Below are positions 43,140 through 54,796 of a stretch of DNA of 64,000 nucleotides, piece by piece; within the stretch, counting starts at the first letter, position 1, and the number at the start of each line of letters is the position of its first letter. Origin of the DNA: Lucinisca nassula. Its lineage: Eukaryota; Mollusca; Bivalvia; Lucinida; Lucinidae. The notes below the pieces were generated by a model. That model was not told the DNA's origin and did no database searches. It saw only the letters and a program-made list of their open reading frames with translations. Both the position numbers and the translations under genes were made by a program. Location of the stretch: positions 128,771,027 through 128,835,026 of the forward strand of contig OY757013.1 in NCBI GenBank assembly GCA_963580285.1, in the 5' to 3' direction.

Positions 43140-44130
43140 GTCAACTTGGGCGTTCCCCAGGTTGTGCCCGGGGCATGTCTCACCTCCTCCACTTCATAAA
43201 ATGCCATTTATCTCAGAAACCATTCAGATCCCCACCCCTTAACCATATATATTGAAAATAAGAAGCACTCAGTGACACCAACCTGGGGGTCCCCCGGGAT
43301 GTGCCAGGGCCATGCCACACCATCATCCACTTCATAAAAGGCCGAATATCCCAGAAACCTTACAGATCCCCACCCCTAAACCATATAATAATATTCTTGT
43401 CCCTTATGATAAGTGGCATTCAGTAACACCAACCTCGGGGTCCCCCAGGATGTGCACTCCACTTCATAAAAGGCCCAATATTCCAGAAACTTTACCGGCC
43501 CCCGCCCATAGGGGCTTGAAGAAATGTATGGGCTATATGATGCTTCAGCGCACTGCTGATTCGTGCCCTCACACTAGTACTGGTAAACCCCTTAGAGGAT
43601 CTAAGCCTGTCCAGGAACAGCGGTGCGAGGCGGACTGTCCAGGCTGATAAACCCTATTGGTTTCATTGGGTGACAGGGCTTGAGATGTCATTTCATCTCA
43701 GTGTCGGGTAAAAGTCCCACAAAATTGGAAGGAACGTCTCCAAAATGACCTTTACAGTGTTGACGGGGACGTTAAACCTCAAATAAAAAAACTAGAAACC
43801 TTACAGATCCCCACCCCTAAACCATTTATTCTTGTTCTTTATGATAAGTCACATTCAGTAACATCAACCTAGGGGTCACCCAGGGCGTGCCCGGGCGATG
43901 CTGCACCCCTCAACTTCACCAAAGACCATATACCTGAGAAACTATTTAGAGCCCCGACCCTTAACCATATATATTCTTGTTCTTAATTATAAGACCCAAT
44001 CAGTGACATCAGCATGCCGCCCTGGGGGTGCCAGGGGCCATGCCCCACCCCTTAACTTCATTAAAAGCAATACATCTCAGAAACCGTTCAGATCCCCACC
44101 CCTTAACCATATATATTCTCTAAAAGGGAA
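43140..44130. repeat. Tandem repeat, about 130-bp unit, interrupted by SINE-M
   Basis: Units contain CAGATCCCCACCCCTTAACC, ATATATTCTTGTTCTTAAT, GTGACACCAACC and CCATGCC at about 43200, 43340, 43470 (cut), 43800, 43940 and 44090. Confidence 0.75.
43496..43793 (+). mobile_element. SINE-M copy with 11-bp target-site duplication
   Basis: Flanked by AGAAACTTTAC (43485-43495) and AGAAACCTTAC (43794-43804); one mismatch. Tail shortened to an A-rich stretch. Confidence 0.85.
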
Positions 44131-45149
44131 TTGATTACATGTTTTTTCCATAGCACTCAAGTGAAATTGACCCTATATTTAGTTGGTATTTATTTTCAGT
44201 ATTAAATAAAACATTAAATTCTGCAAGTACCATTTGTTTTTTCTCTTTAATTTTCAATCCAGTAGTTATGTTAAAATACCAGAGAACACAAAAAAAAAAT
44301 TAAACATGTATCAAGAAACTAAAAATACTGTGTTAAGTAACCAAAATAATGCTAATATTGCAGGTTTTTATTGGAAAAATATTGCTGGTTGTCAGGAGCA
44401 TTTTGGATAGCAAAATGCTCCTGACAACCGGTTGTCAGGAGCATTTTGCATAGCAAAAATGCTCCTGACAACCGGTTGTCAGGAGACGCAGCCTAAAATT
44501 TAATCCGCAATCAATGTGAAAATTATTTAATTGCTCCTAAGACGAGTTGCTACAAATATTCTACTATCTCGTGAATGGTTATGTTTTGGCGCCAAATAGC
44601 AGACGCTTGACGAGAAAAGTTGAACGCTTTAATATGTGTTAACACATCTGTATGCTGTTGTTGGTTATTGACACGGAGCTTACGGAAAGCGCTGTTTTCC
44701 ACAACGGTTTTGCGATCGAGAATATTTTTACCGTTTCCAAAGGATTTTTTTAGGCTGCGTCTCCTGACAACCGGTTGTCAGCAGCATTTTTGCTATGTAA
44801 AATGCTCCTGACAACAAGCTATATTTTTTCCAATAAAAGCCTGCTATATTAGCATTATTTTGGTTACTTAGCCCAGTATTTTAAGTTTCTTGATACATGG
44901 TTAATATTTTTTGTCTTCTTTGGTATTTTAATGAATACCCACATCATTTACTACAATGGAGAAGTACAGATCATGATTATCAACAAATACCAACTTTTTT
45001 TCTGATACCATGGTAGGTGTTATCAAACAAAAATGTATGTGTATATAGCATATTAGACATATTTGTACAAAGTTCCTCATCACTGTAAGCTGCATAATCT
45101 GTCATTTCATATATTTCCTTATCACTAGTTCTGTATGAATACTCATTAG

Positions 45150-45470
45150 AAGTGCCTCATAGACACCCACAATGTATGTTTTCATGCAGAAATGAGAGTG
45201 AGTGAGATTTAGTTTTACGTCCCACCAACAGCTAAGGTCATACGGAGACGGGGCAGAAATGAGAAAACCACCTCCTATCTTGGGCTATGTCAATGTTTCG
45301 ATAACATGTTAAACCTTAATACGCCGAGAAAAACTACATCTGAAAATGTTGTCTGCTGAATTATTTTGCAAACTTTTTTTAAAAAAAATTTGGATACAGG
45401 CAAACAGTGTTGGCCCCGATCAGACTGCTCCTACTCTCTGGGTCGACACTGTTGGCAAAAAAAAAAAAAT
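45150..45470. repeat. Foldback-family relic, SINE tail fragment and a mini-foldback
   Basis: 45170-45195 has ACACCCACAATGTATG of the GTTAGAAC foldback tail; 45205-45265 (TTTAGTTTTACGTCCCACCA, GTCATACGGAGACGGGG) is a short dispersed repeat also seen near 775-812; 45395-45455 is a GCAAACAGTGTTGG ... ACACTGTTGGC hairpin. Confidence 0.5.
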
Positions 45471-45787
45471 AAGGTAACCAGCAGAGGGTAAAAAAGGTAA
45501 AACATAATGACAATTGTCGTGACTGGCATTTTATGGGTTAACTAACTAACAAGGTTGTTAGTTTTACTTTGCAATTACAAAAATAATAGGCCAGAATCTG
45601 TGATACCATTCTTGAAATTTATCCCAAAAATAAAAAATACATGAATTAAGTTCGTTTGAATACTAAAAAATGACAAAAAAGCATTAAACATGTTTCAAGA
45701 ACCATGAAATACTAAAAAGGTAACCAAACTAATACTTATATCATAGGTTTTTATGGGAAAATAATGCTGGTTGTCAGGAGACACTTC

Positions 45788-46369
45788 CATTTTTTTATTT
45801 AAGATACGCCCCATTAAGATAAAACAATAGACACGTGTGGTGTTGCTGGGGTCCGATGACGTCATTTACCGATCGTGTGCAGAAAAAACTAGCTGTGGTT
45901 TGTGGGCGTCGGTTTGGATGGCGGAAAACTTTGTTGGCATTGAACTTGTTTGTTTATTTCGTTTAAAATCAGAGTTTTAGGAATAATACTTACACAATCG
46001 GGTTTGCTAGTAATGGAGATTGTTATATTACTCATGTGTAAGTAAAATTGAGTGGACAAATAAACGTTACTTATTATGTCGGGAGTCGTAAAAGGATAGA
46101 GCATAACATGAGATGCATCATATTTTCAGCTGACAAAAGTAAAAATAAAATGGTCCAAAAATAATTAGGGCGGATTACCCTGAACTTGGGCCTGTATTTT
46201 AAGGAAAAAAACTGCGGGTAATACACGCCCGAATACTAGAAAAGTGCGACGGAATACCGGAATGAACTAAATCTCAGAACACCAAGTACCGGAACCGACT
46301 ACAATCGATTATCACTATCGGAAACCAACTAACTTTCGACTATAGTCGATCATCGGCCCACGACTATTG
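45788..46369. other. Unassigned DNA
   Basis: No gene or recognised repeat; the minus ORF at 45889-46104 has no recognisable motif. Confidence 0.35.
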
Positions 46370-46440
46370 CAGACCCAGATCAGACTGCTCGTAGAGGTAC
46401 AGTCTGATCAGGGTCTTCACTGTTTGTCATTCCATCTAAA
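46370..46440. repeat. Mini-foldback (GATCAGAC family)
   Basis: GCAGACCCAGATCAGACTGC ... CAGTCTGATCAGGGTCTTCA then CTGTTTGTCATTCC; strong stem of about 15 bp. Confidence 0.7.
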
Positions 46441-47344
46441 TCTTTTGGACTCATTTCTGTAATGTAAAATCAATTTGTCCAACTTTTAGAATAATTGCAG
46501 CAACATTTTTAGGTGTCCCAAAACTTAGAATGATTACGGTAATACAAAGCTCTAGGCTACAAATGGATGAGACATGGAATTAAGGGGTACATAAGCTACG
46601 AAACTGGCAAATTGTTCAGTTTTGTGTCTCTGACGAAGTATCAAATGATATATCGAATATCAATCATTTTGTATCGATACACATATCATATCGATCATTT
46701 TGATCGACACCCAGCACTACTGGGCAGGCGATTTTCTACTATGCCTCAGGGGCCGAAAAAGGGCCCCATTCCCAACTGAAAATAGCCTTTATTTTTCCCA
46801 ATTTAAACAGCATTTAATTAAAAAATTCCCAAATTGATGAGAGAAAAAAGTCAACACAAAGAAACATCTGAGACACTGCATTGCTAACTGAAACTTCAAA
46901 CAGTCATTTCTGAAACATCAGACCAGTAAACAGTCATAGAAGAAAGATATGGTTGCTTGAATGAAGCAGTAATTCTTGTTCCCAAGTTCACTACTTTTGT
47001 CTTTAATTTCCCAAATTTAGTAATTTTCTTGCTATTTTTCCCCAATTTAAGTCAGGGACCTTTTCCCAAAATACCTGGATAAAGCTCTGCTGGGACATAG
47101 TGCCCTCTTTGATTTCTCCAAAACAATAATTTTTCTGACAAATTTTGTGATATTTTTCTTATTTGTACTCGAAACGTAGTTTGTACGTAATCACTATCTA
47201 GAAGCGTCTCACTGAGTACCCACATCCTGTGTCTTGGAACTAAAATAAGAAGAATAATAATGCTCCGTTTGTAGTCAGTGAAGCATGTTTAGGTTCAGTC
47301 AACTGAGTATTTGCTGTTTTAATTGGTGTTTTTTTCTTTCTGCT
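46441..47344. other. Unassigned DNA with a foldback-family relic
   Basis: 47130-47260 carries GTGATATTTTTCTTATTTGT and GAGTACCCACATCCTGTGTC from the GTTAGAAC foldback family. No gene. Confidence 0.4.
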
Positions 47345-48410
47345 GACGTTTAACGTCCCCATCTGACATCACTTTATAGATCATTTTGGAGACATTGCTT
47401 CCAGTTTTGTAAGACTTTTACTTGACATTTTGAGATGTAATGATATCTCAAGCCCTGCTGCCCAATGAAACCAATAGGGTTTATATTTAAGGCTGACACG
47501 ATTAATCCTATAGTCGATTAATCAATCGATAAATTCCAGAAAAATGATTATCATTTCTGATTTGCATGTAATCGATTACTTGACAGGTACAATTTACTAA
47601 CCAAAGTTATGCCTAAAATAGCTGGATGAGTGGAAAACAGTGCAGACGCTGATGAGATGCCGCATTCTGCAGCATCTCATCTGTGTCTACACTGTTTGCT
47701 CAGGCCTGTCTGTCCAAATATACATATTGTAATGTACAACATATGGTAAGAGACATGCTCAGACAGGTAAAATTATGACAAAAAACATACCGATTACTAA
47801 TCTATTATCAATCACTTTGACATGACTGATAATCGATTATCTTTTCAGCTCCGATAAGCCAGCCTCATTTATTTATTTTCCCGAAATTTCATTTTTTGGT
47901 CCAAGATGGTCGGGGCTACAATTTTCTGTCCATTGTCTTACGCATAACGTTTGCAAACACTATGGTCCTATTATTTGCTTTGCTTTGGGAAAGGATGACA
48001 GAATTGGGACGTAAACAGTGTAAGCTTGATAAAAGAAAGTGCAGTGTCTTATTCAAAAGTCATAATAATACAGATATCTGCGGATATGTGGGTGGTTTTT
48101 TTCCATGCTAGCGTTATGAACGTTACGGAATTTTTTTTCTGTCTTCAATTGCCGTAACGATTGCATGGAAATTTACTGGGATTGTCGGAAAACCGCGCGA
48201 AATTACCCATAAAGCGCACGCATTCCAAAATGGTGACCCAGTAACGGTAAGAGTATTACGATTCACGGACGGTCTGATTTGCACCACTTTGCCTTTGCAG
48301 ACTTAGACCCTTAAAGCAGCTACCAATACTCCTGTGAAGTTGGTTCAGCTCTGCATGGAAGCATCATGCAGCCCAATCTATTTTTCCAAGCCCCGATGGG
48401 CAGGATGATA
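47345..48410 (-). mobile_element. SINE-M copy (minus) split by a ~765-bp insertion
   Basis: 47345-47492 is the 3' half of SINE-M in reverse (ACGTTTAACGTCCCCATC to AATAGGGTTTATA). The 5' half resumes at about 48258-48410 (CACGGACGGTC..., CTCTGCATGGAAGCATCATG, GCCCCGATGGGCAGG). The insert (47493-48257) contains a mini-foldback at 47635-47700 and an ORF of 71 codons (47896-48111) with no motif; its identity is unknown. Confidence 0.7.
47635..47702. repeat. Mini-foldback with GATGAGATGC stem
   Basis: AAAACAGTGCAGACGCTGAT, GAGATGCCGCA ... TGCAGCATCTCATC, GTGTCTACACTGTTTGC: same plan as the GATCAGAC copies but with both arms changed together. Confidence 0.75.
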
Positions 48411-48587
48411 AGGGGCTGGGGTGGGGGGGGGGGGCTTCAAACGATATACCATTTTGTACAGGTAAAAGCCCTCTAGGTAATAACTGTTCTGTGCTTTAGA
48501 AGTAGTAGTACATGTATCTATCAGTCTCTAATCTATATTCATTTATTGGAACTGCTGTTAGCATACCGTGACATATTTAGGAGTACG

Positions 48588-48945
48588 GGCCTCCGTGGCC
48601 TAGTGGATAAGAGTGCTGACTCTTAATCATTAGGTCTTTCACCACTGTGGGTTTGAGCCTGGCTTGGGTCACATGTGAGACGGCAAGTTCTGCAACAGAA
48701 GGTCAGGTGTTTTTTCTCCGGGTACTCATGTTTTTTGCCCACCTCTACAGGGTTCGACTGTAAGGGTTATGGATAAATACCACTTCTACAGCCTTGCTGT
48801 TGGAGCTGGCTCTTTTAGCGACGTGGGTAGAGTGGTTGGCTTATTCCCGAAGTTAAGCAACGGAGATCGCGGTTAGTACCTGGCAGGGTGACCGGTTGCT
48901 TGACTTCGTGAACTACCCGGTACACGCTACACGACATTAACCCAA
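48588..48945 (+). mobile_element. tRNA-derived SINE family A joined to a 5S-rRNA-like segment
   Basis: 48588-48700 is the tRNA-like head (GCCTCCGTGGCCTAGTGGAT, box B-like GGGTTTGAGCCTGG) and family A body up to about 48760. At about 48846-48930, CCCGAAGTTAAGCAACGGAG, GGTTAGTACCTGGCAGGGTG and ACCCGGTACACGC match the 3' half of 5S rRNA, including its internal promoter. Other A copies in the window lack the 5S part. Confidence 0.65.
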
Positions 48946-49150
48946 GATCGATGGACATTGTCTAGTGAAAAGCTGGTCAGGTCAAGTAAGGTCAGTGGCT
49001 GGCTGGTCCGAATGGTCCAGTTGAAAATCTGGCACCATAGTTTTTAAAATCCATTTTTCAGAACTCATTTACCATGAAATATATGGGCTTCTGTCAGTAG
49101 TTTTAAATCAATAATACTGTAATGATCCAAAGTATTTGGATAGACAGGCC

Positions 49151-49260
49151 TAAGCAAACAGTGCAGACCCAGATCAGACTGCAGCAGTCTGATCAGGGTT
49201 TACAACTCAGCAGTCTGATCAGGGTTTACACTGTTTGCCATTCCACCTGCACCTTTTGGA
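49151..49260. repeat. Mini-foldback with duplicated 3' arm
   Basis: AAGCAAACAGTGCAGACCCA, GATCAGACTGC then two tandem copies of GCAGTCTGATCAGGGTTTAC, the second followed by ACTGTTTGCC. Confidence 0.75.
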
Positions 49261-49344
49261 CTCCTTGCTGGATCATGAAACAAATTTGTTAAAATTTGAG
49301 GAGAATTACAGCAGTCCTAAAGGTGTCTGAAATTTTAGGACTTT

Positions 49345-51370
49345 TTATCCCCCGACCGAATAGGTTCGGGGGATATAGCGATCAGCCTGGCGTCCGTCCG
49401 TAGACGCAACCTTGTGATGGCCATAACTCCTATACCCTTTGAGATTCATTGATAGTTCTTGGCACAATTGTTCACAAGGCTGAGACGGCGTGTCATGCGC
49501 AAGAACCACAACTCTGGCTGCCATGGTTTTTTAGTTATCTCCCCTTCCAATAAAATAGAGTGACTACCTTGTGATGGCCATAAATCCAATACCCTTTAAG
49601 ATATATTGATGATACCTGGTACAGTTGTTCACAAGGCCAAGACGGTGTGTGATGCACAAGAACCACAACTCTGGCTGCCATGGTTTTGAGTTATCTCCCC
49701 TTCCAATAAAATAGAGTGACTACCTTGTGATGGCCATAACTCCAATACCCTTTAAGATATATTGATGATACCTAGCACAGTTGTTCACAAGGCCGATGCG
49801 GTGTGTCATGCACAAGAACCACAAGAACTTTGTTAGTTATCTCCCCTTTTAATAAAATAGAATGACTACTTTGTGATGGCCATAACTCCAATACCCTTTG
49901 AGATATATTGATGGTACATGGCACAGTTGTTCACAAGGCCTATACGGTGTGTCATGCACAAGAACCACAACTCTGGCTGCCATGGTTTTTGAGTTATCTC
50001 CCCTTCCAATAAAATAGAGTGACTACCTTGTGATGGCCATAACTCCAATACCCTTTAAGATATATTGATGATACCTGGTACAGTTGTTCACAAGGCCGAG
50101 ATGGTGTATCATGTACAAGAACCGCAACTGTGGGTGCCATGTTTTTTGGGTTATCTCCCCTTCCATTAAAAAAGAGTGACTACTTTGTGATGGCCACATC
50201 TCCAATACCCTTTGAGATATTTTGATCATACCTGGCACAGTTGTTCACAAGGCTGAGACAGCGTGTCATGCATAAGAACCACAACTCTGGCTGCCATGGT
50301 TTTTTAGTTATCTCCCCTTCCAATAAAATAGAGTGACTACCTTGTGATGGCCATAAATCCAATACCCTTTAAGATATATTGATGATACCTGGTACAGTTG
50401 TTCACAAGGCCAAGACGGTGTGTCATGCACAAGAACCACAACTCTGGCTGCCATGGTTTTGAGTTATCTCCCCTTCCAATAAAATAGAGTGACTACCTTG
50501 TGATGGCCATAACTCCAATACCCTTTAAGATATATTGATGATACCTAGCACAGTTGTTCACAAGGCCGATGCGGTGTGTCATGCACAAGAACCACAACTT
50601 TGGCTGTCATGGTTTTTGAGTTATCTCCCCTTCCAATAAAATAGAGTTACTACCTTGTGATGGCCATAACTCCAATACCCTTTAAGATATATTGATGATA
50701 CCTGGCACAGTTGTTCACAAGGCCGAGATGGTGTGTCATGTACAAGAACCACAATTCTGGGTGCCATGGTTTTTTAGTTATCTCCCCTTCCAATAATAAA
50801 GAATCACTACCTTGTGATGGCCACATCTCCAATACCCTTTGAGATATATTGATGGTACTTGGTACAGTATTACATGAGGTTTAGCAGGTGTGTCACATGC
50901 AAGAACCACAACTCTGGGTGCCCTGGTTTTATAATTTTCTCCCCTGACAATATAACCTTTTGATGGCCATAACTCCAATACCCTTTGAGATATATTGATG
51001 GTACTTGGCACACTTGTATACAAGGTTGAGACGGAGCTTCATGTCTAAGAACCACAATTCTGGGTGCTATGATAAATATTTGAGTTATCTACCCTTCCAA
51101 TTTAACAGTATGACCAGCTTGTGATCTCCTACACCCTTTGAGACATATTGATGGTACTTTGTACAGAAATGCATGAGGTTAAGCAGGCATGTCTGGTGCA
51201 AGAACCACAGTTCTGAGTACCCTGGTTTTTTAGTTATCTCTCCTGAAGTATAGTCTTGTGATGGCCATAACTGCAATACTTTTGTGATATATTGCTGGTT
51301 TAATTCTGGTGCACTTTCTATTGGTGAACAATCTTCTGAAGGCCATATTGGCTTTTGGTCGGGGGATTTG
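49345..51370. repeat. Hairpin-headed element with 12-unit, 157-bp tandem array (family 3)
   Basis: Starts with the hairpin TATCCCCCGACCGAATAGGT...GGGGGATA (49350-49377) and GCGTCCGTCCGT, then about 12 units of about 157 bp (TTGTGATGGCCATAACTCC, GAGATATATTGATGGTAC, AGTTGTTCACAAGGC, AGTTATCTCCCCTTCC) and a tail with TTTTGGTCGGGGGAT at about 51353-51367, which pairs with the head. Minus-strand ORFs across it repeat one motif every unit; non-coding in my reading. Confidence 0.85.
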
Positions 51371-51949
51371 CCATCTCTTCCGATGGCTATTTTTAGGTAA
51401 TAGAAATAACCATCTAATATATCACTTCAGTATGATTTTAGGTCCAGTTGAACTTCGATCAGGTCCAGTGTATCCCAAGAGTTACAGGACCACCTTGTCC
51501 ATTTATTTAAAAAGTTAATGTTGAACCCTGCTCTATTTAACGGTTGGCTTGATATGAGTGAAATAATCTTTAAAGGACCACAAAACAAAAAATAAATAAA
51601 AAAATAAAAGGCTCTTTCTTGTTGTCGCACATGCTTGTAGCAGGGTGTGATATAGGCATCTGCTTTTCCGTCCATTTGTCCGTCCCACTCACGGGAGAGA
51701 CATTTAGGTGGCAAAAAGGTGGACAGTTTGCCACCTAAGTAGTCATTTGTGAGTCTGAATGTGATTTATTCAGTAAAATTTTTACTTGAGTGGCAAAAAT
51801 GTTTTCTTACGTGGCTATCCTCTTAAGAGAAGTTTGCCACCTAAGTGTCAATTGTGCTGATGACTAGCCACTTAATGTCTATCCCGTGGGAATGTCCGTC
51901 CGTTTGTCCATTTGTCTGTCCCTCTTACCATTTACGTCAAAGTTTGTAT
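51371..51949. other. Unassigned DNA
   Basis: 51700-51880 repeats GTTTGCCACCTAAGT and AGTGGCAAAAA with inverted pairing (GGTGGCAAAAAGGT / TTTGCCACCTAAGT). A TCCGTCCGTTTGTCC run at about 51893-51912 marks another hairpin-family end. No gene. Confidence 0.45.
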
Positions 51950-52390
51950 TAAAATCAACTACAAAATCATCAAACATCAAACCTTACATGAAACATCTCT
52001 CTGACCTTTTGACTTGGTATGCACCTTGATCTGGTGACCTTGACCTATATTTTGCACTCCAGTGACTTTGACCATCATGTCGAGGTTCGACATTTACGTC
52101 ATAGTTAGTAGTGTAATCAACTACAAGACTAAACAACCATCAACACTCTCATAAAACATCTCCCTGAGCTCCTGGCCCGGTGACCTTGACCTATATTTTA
52201 TGCTCCAGTGACTTTTATACAAATTACATCGAGGTTCCAGATCTCCTCGAGTAAAAGACCTTCAACCATCAAACCTTGCATATAGTGCTCCTCCAAGATG
52301 TACCGACTCTGCAGGTACCTTGACCTATATTTTATGCTCCAGTGACTTTGACACAATTTACATCAATGTTTCAAATCCCAAATTAGTGTT
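51950..52390. repeat. Tandem repeat, about 130-bp unit (family 7)
   Basis: Units share GGTGACCTTGACCTATATTT, GCTCCAGTGACTTTGACAC, CATCAAACCTTGCA and CATCTCCCTGA. The same family recurs at 59405-59979 and 60283-60420. Confidence 0.75.
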
Positions 52391-52579
52391 GTGAATCGGA
52401 CAGAAAAATCACAATCGATTCTCGGTTAAGTAAAACCGATTGATTATCGATTGTACAATCGGATATCCCATCATTCGCTTCAACAATATATAACGATAGC
52501 AAATGCTTTTTCAGAGCCTCCATTTATACATTATCACCCAATTACAGAGCCTGATTTGCTCCAGAAAACAGCTCATAGT

Positions 52580-52940
52580 TAATGAGGTAGTGGGCTCTAG
52601 TTTTGCCTGGTGTCCCACAAGGGACTGTTATTGGTTCCCTGTTATTCTCCCTGTACATTAATGATATTTCCTCTGACATTGATTCAGAAATAAGACTGTT
52701 CGCAAACGACAGTGTTTGCTACTATAGAGGACTCAGTGAAACTTCAGAATGATATAGACACATGATGATAAGGATGTTGGGCACGAAAATGGGGCATGAA
52801 ATTTCAGCCGTAAATTCAATGCAGTATTATGCAGATAAATAGGAAGAGACCCAATGGAATTAAGGGAACGGTGATTTCATTAAATACCTTGGGTGTGACA
52901 ATCACACACGATATGAGTTTCATAACACCTAATTAAAGAT
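52580..52940 (+). pseudogene. Second non-LTR reverse transcriptase relic
   Basis: Broken frames give LPGVPQGTVIGSLLFSLYIN, then RLFANDSVCYY where RLFADD is expected (Asn replaces the first catalytic Asp), then a KWGMKFQP-type motif and YLGVTITHDMSF. These are RT motifs B to E of a CR1/jockey-like element. Only about 360 bp is left; dead. Confidence 0.8.
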
Positions 52941-53156
52941 ATATACAGTTATACAAACTGAATTACTTGACACGCGTGATTAAACATGACATGCGATCAA
53001 CTCAAAACTGTCAGCTTAGCGAGAAAGAGATCACTGTAAAAGAAAGCAGTTTAATTAGCAATTTAATAGTCATACCCGCCTTTATGGGTAAGACCAATGC
53101 AAACATAAAAGTTTTCTGCAACCAACATCATTGAAAAATCAATTGTCTATCGTTTT

Positions 53157-54300
53157 TATGCCCCCAACTTTAAAAAAGTTGGGGGGCATATTGCTTCTGG
53201 CTTGTCCGTCCGTTAGTCCGTTAGTCCGTTCGTACGTCACGCTTTCTTGTGCATAGCATATCTTTAGAACCGTGTATGCTAGTGTTTTGAAATTTCATAT
53301 ATGGGTTCTTCATGAAAAAATAGTTGACCCGTATTTTTTTTCTTGTCCAAATTATCTCCCCTTCTTGAATTATTTCCCCTTTAATTAAATAACATAGAAT
53401 TCTCGTTAGCAAGATATCTCAAAAAGTATTTGAGCTACAGCCTTGATATTTGGTATAGTGATTGGGACTAAGGAGGAGATTACCTGATTAAATTTTCAAC
53501 CAATTCTATAAAATTTTGTTAGAGTTATGGCCCTTTGTAATTTTTTGCCACTCAATTGTGTTGCTTTCTGGTGCATAGCATATCTTTAGAACCGTGTATG
53601 CTAGTGTTTTGAAATTTCATATATGGGTTCCTCATGAAAAAATAGTTGACCCGTATTTTTTTTCTTGTCCAAATTATCTCCCCTTCTTGAATTATTTCCC
53701 CTTTAATTAAATAACATAGAATTCTCGTTAGCAAGATATCTCAAAAAGTATTTGAGCTACAGCCTTGATATTTGGTATAGTGATTGGGACTAAGGAGGAG
53801 ACTACCTGATTAAATTTTCAACCAATTCGATAAAATTTTGTTAGAGTTATGGCCCTTTGTAATTTTTTGCTACTCAATTGTGTTGCTTTCTGGTGCATAG
53901 CATATCTTCAGAACCGTGTATGCTAGTGTTTTGAAATTTCATATATGAGTTCCTCATGAAAAAATAGTTGACCCGTATTTTTTTTCTTGTCCAAATTATC
54001 TCCCCTTCTTGAATTATTTCCCCTTTAATTAAAAAACATAGAATTCTCGTTAAGAGTTTCATTGATGATACTTGGTACATGCTTGGAACTAGGAGTGAAA
54101 TTTTTATGCAGGCATCCATGTTTGACCTTGACCTAGATTTCATGGTTTGGTGACTTTGCGCCTCCACAGGCGCGACATAGCCTTCGGGGGAATTCTTGTT
54201 GTATGTTTTTGAGTCTTTAACAATATTTGTTGAATATTTTGCCATCTAAGGACAAGCAAAGGTTGGGGGCATTGTGTTTTACAAACACCATTTCTAGTTT
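53157..54300 (+). repeat. Hairpin-headed element with 322-bp tandem array (family 4)
   Basis: Head TTTTATGCCCCCAACTTT / AAAGTTGGGGGGCATA hairpin (53155-53189), then GTCCGTCCGTTAGTCCG, three units of about 322 bp (GTGCATAGCATATCTTTAGA at 53251, 53571, 53893), and an end with GGTTGGGGGCATTG (54265). Non-coding; the repeated minus ORFs are the unit read in frame. Confidence 0.85.
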
Positions 54301-54796
54301 CTGTTGGCGATCAGTAAATGACCTCATCGGATTGTAGCAAATATACATGCATTGAATATTATTGTTTTATTTTAATAGGGCGTATTTTCTTTCATAAAAA
54401 AAAACTGGAACCGATAAAATATTTTCTCAATAACTAAACGGTTGTGTTTTGAGAAATGCACGTTTTATTTTTTAAAGTTCTATCTTATTTACCAATAGCA
54501 GCGTACCCCGTAAAGAGGTTGTTTTTGGTTTTTTTTGCGCCAAGCATGCACTTTTTCCCCCGCGAAAAAAAACAATAACAACAACAAAACTAGCGTTCAC
54601 GAGACAGTAGAAAAGTATGCTTTTATTTTGCATACATCCACCTTTAGATGTTGCTTATCGCCTTAGGAGGATTTTCACACTTGTTGATTGAGTTTTATGT
54701 TTGAGGGATATACCCAAATAAGAGCACAGGCACTTGACCCGTTGATTTGTCAGAAAAAATGTGTGGAATGAGTTTTAAGTCAAAATATTTGTGTTT
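54301..54796. other. Unassigned AT-rich DNA
   Basis: No gene or repeat recognised; poly-T runs only. Confidence 0.35.

Larger units (their letters stand above)
40952..45787. repeat. Nested inverted structure bounded by CTCCTGACAACC palindromes
   Basis: Four related ends: 40952-41190 (plus; flank GGAAGTGT), 44190-44500 (minus; flank ACGCAGCC), 44750-44945 (plus; flank GGCTGCGT) and 45630-45787 (minus; flank ACACTTCC). Each carries the 26-bp palindrome made of GCTCCTGACAACC and its complement, sometimes repeated, then an AT-rich arm (TACCTTTTCAGTATTTCATG, TTGATACATGTTTAATG). Outer pair matches outer pair and inner matches inner, suggesting one TIR element interrupted by or rearranged around another. 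Confidence 0.7.

Noticed and set aside
48846..48930. 5S rRNA gene
   Set aside because: Only the 3' half is recognisable and it is diverged and fused to a SINE; called a 5S-like segment only.
49400..51290. Regular 157-bp spacing resembling a CRISPR-like array
   Set aside because: Units are similar throughout with no short repeat/unique spacer pattern; a eukaryotic tandem repeat.
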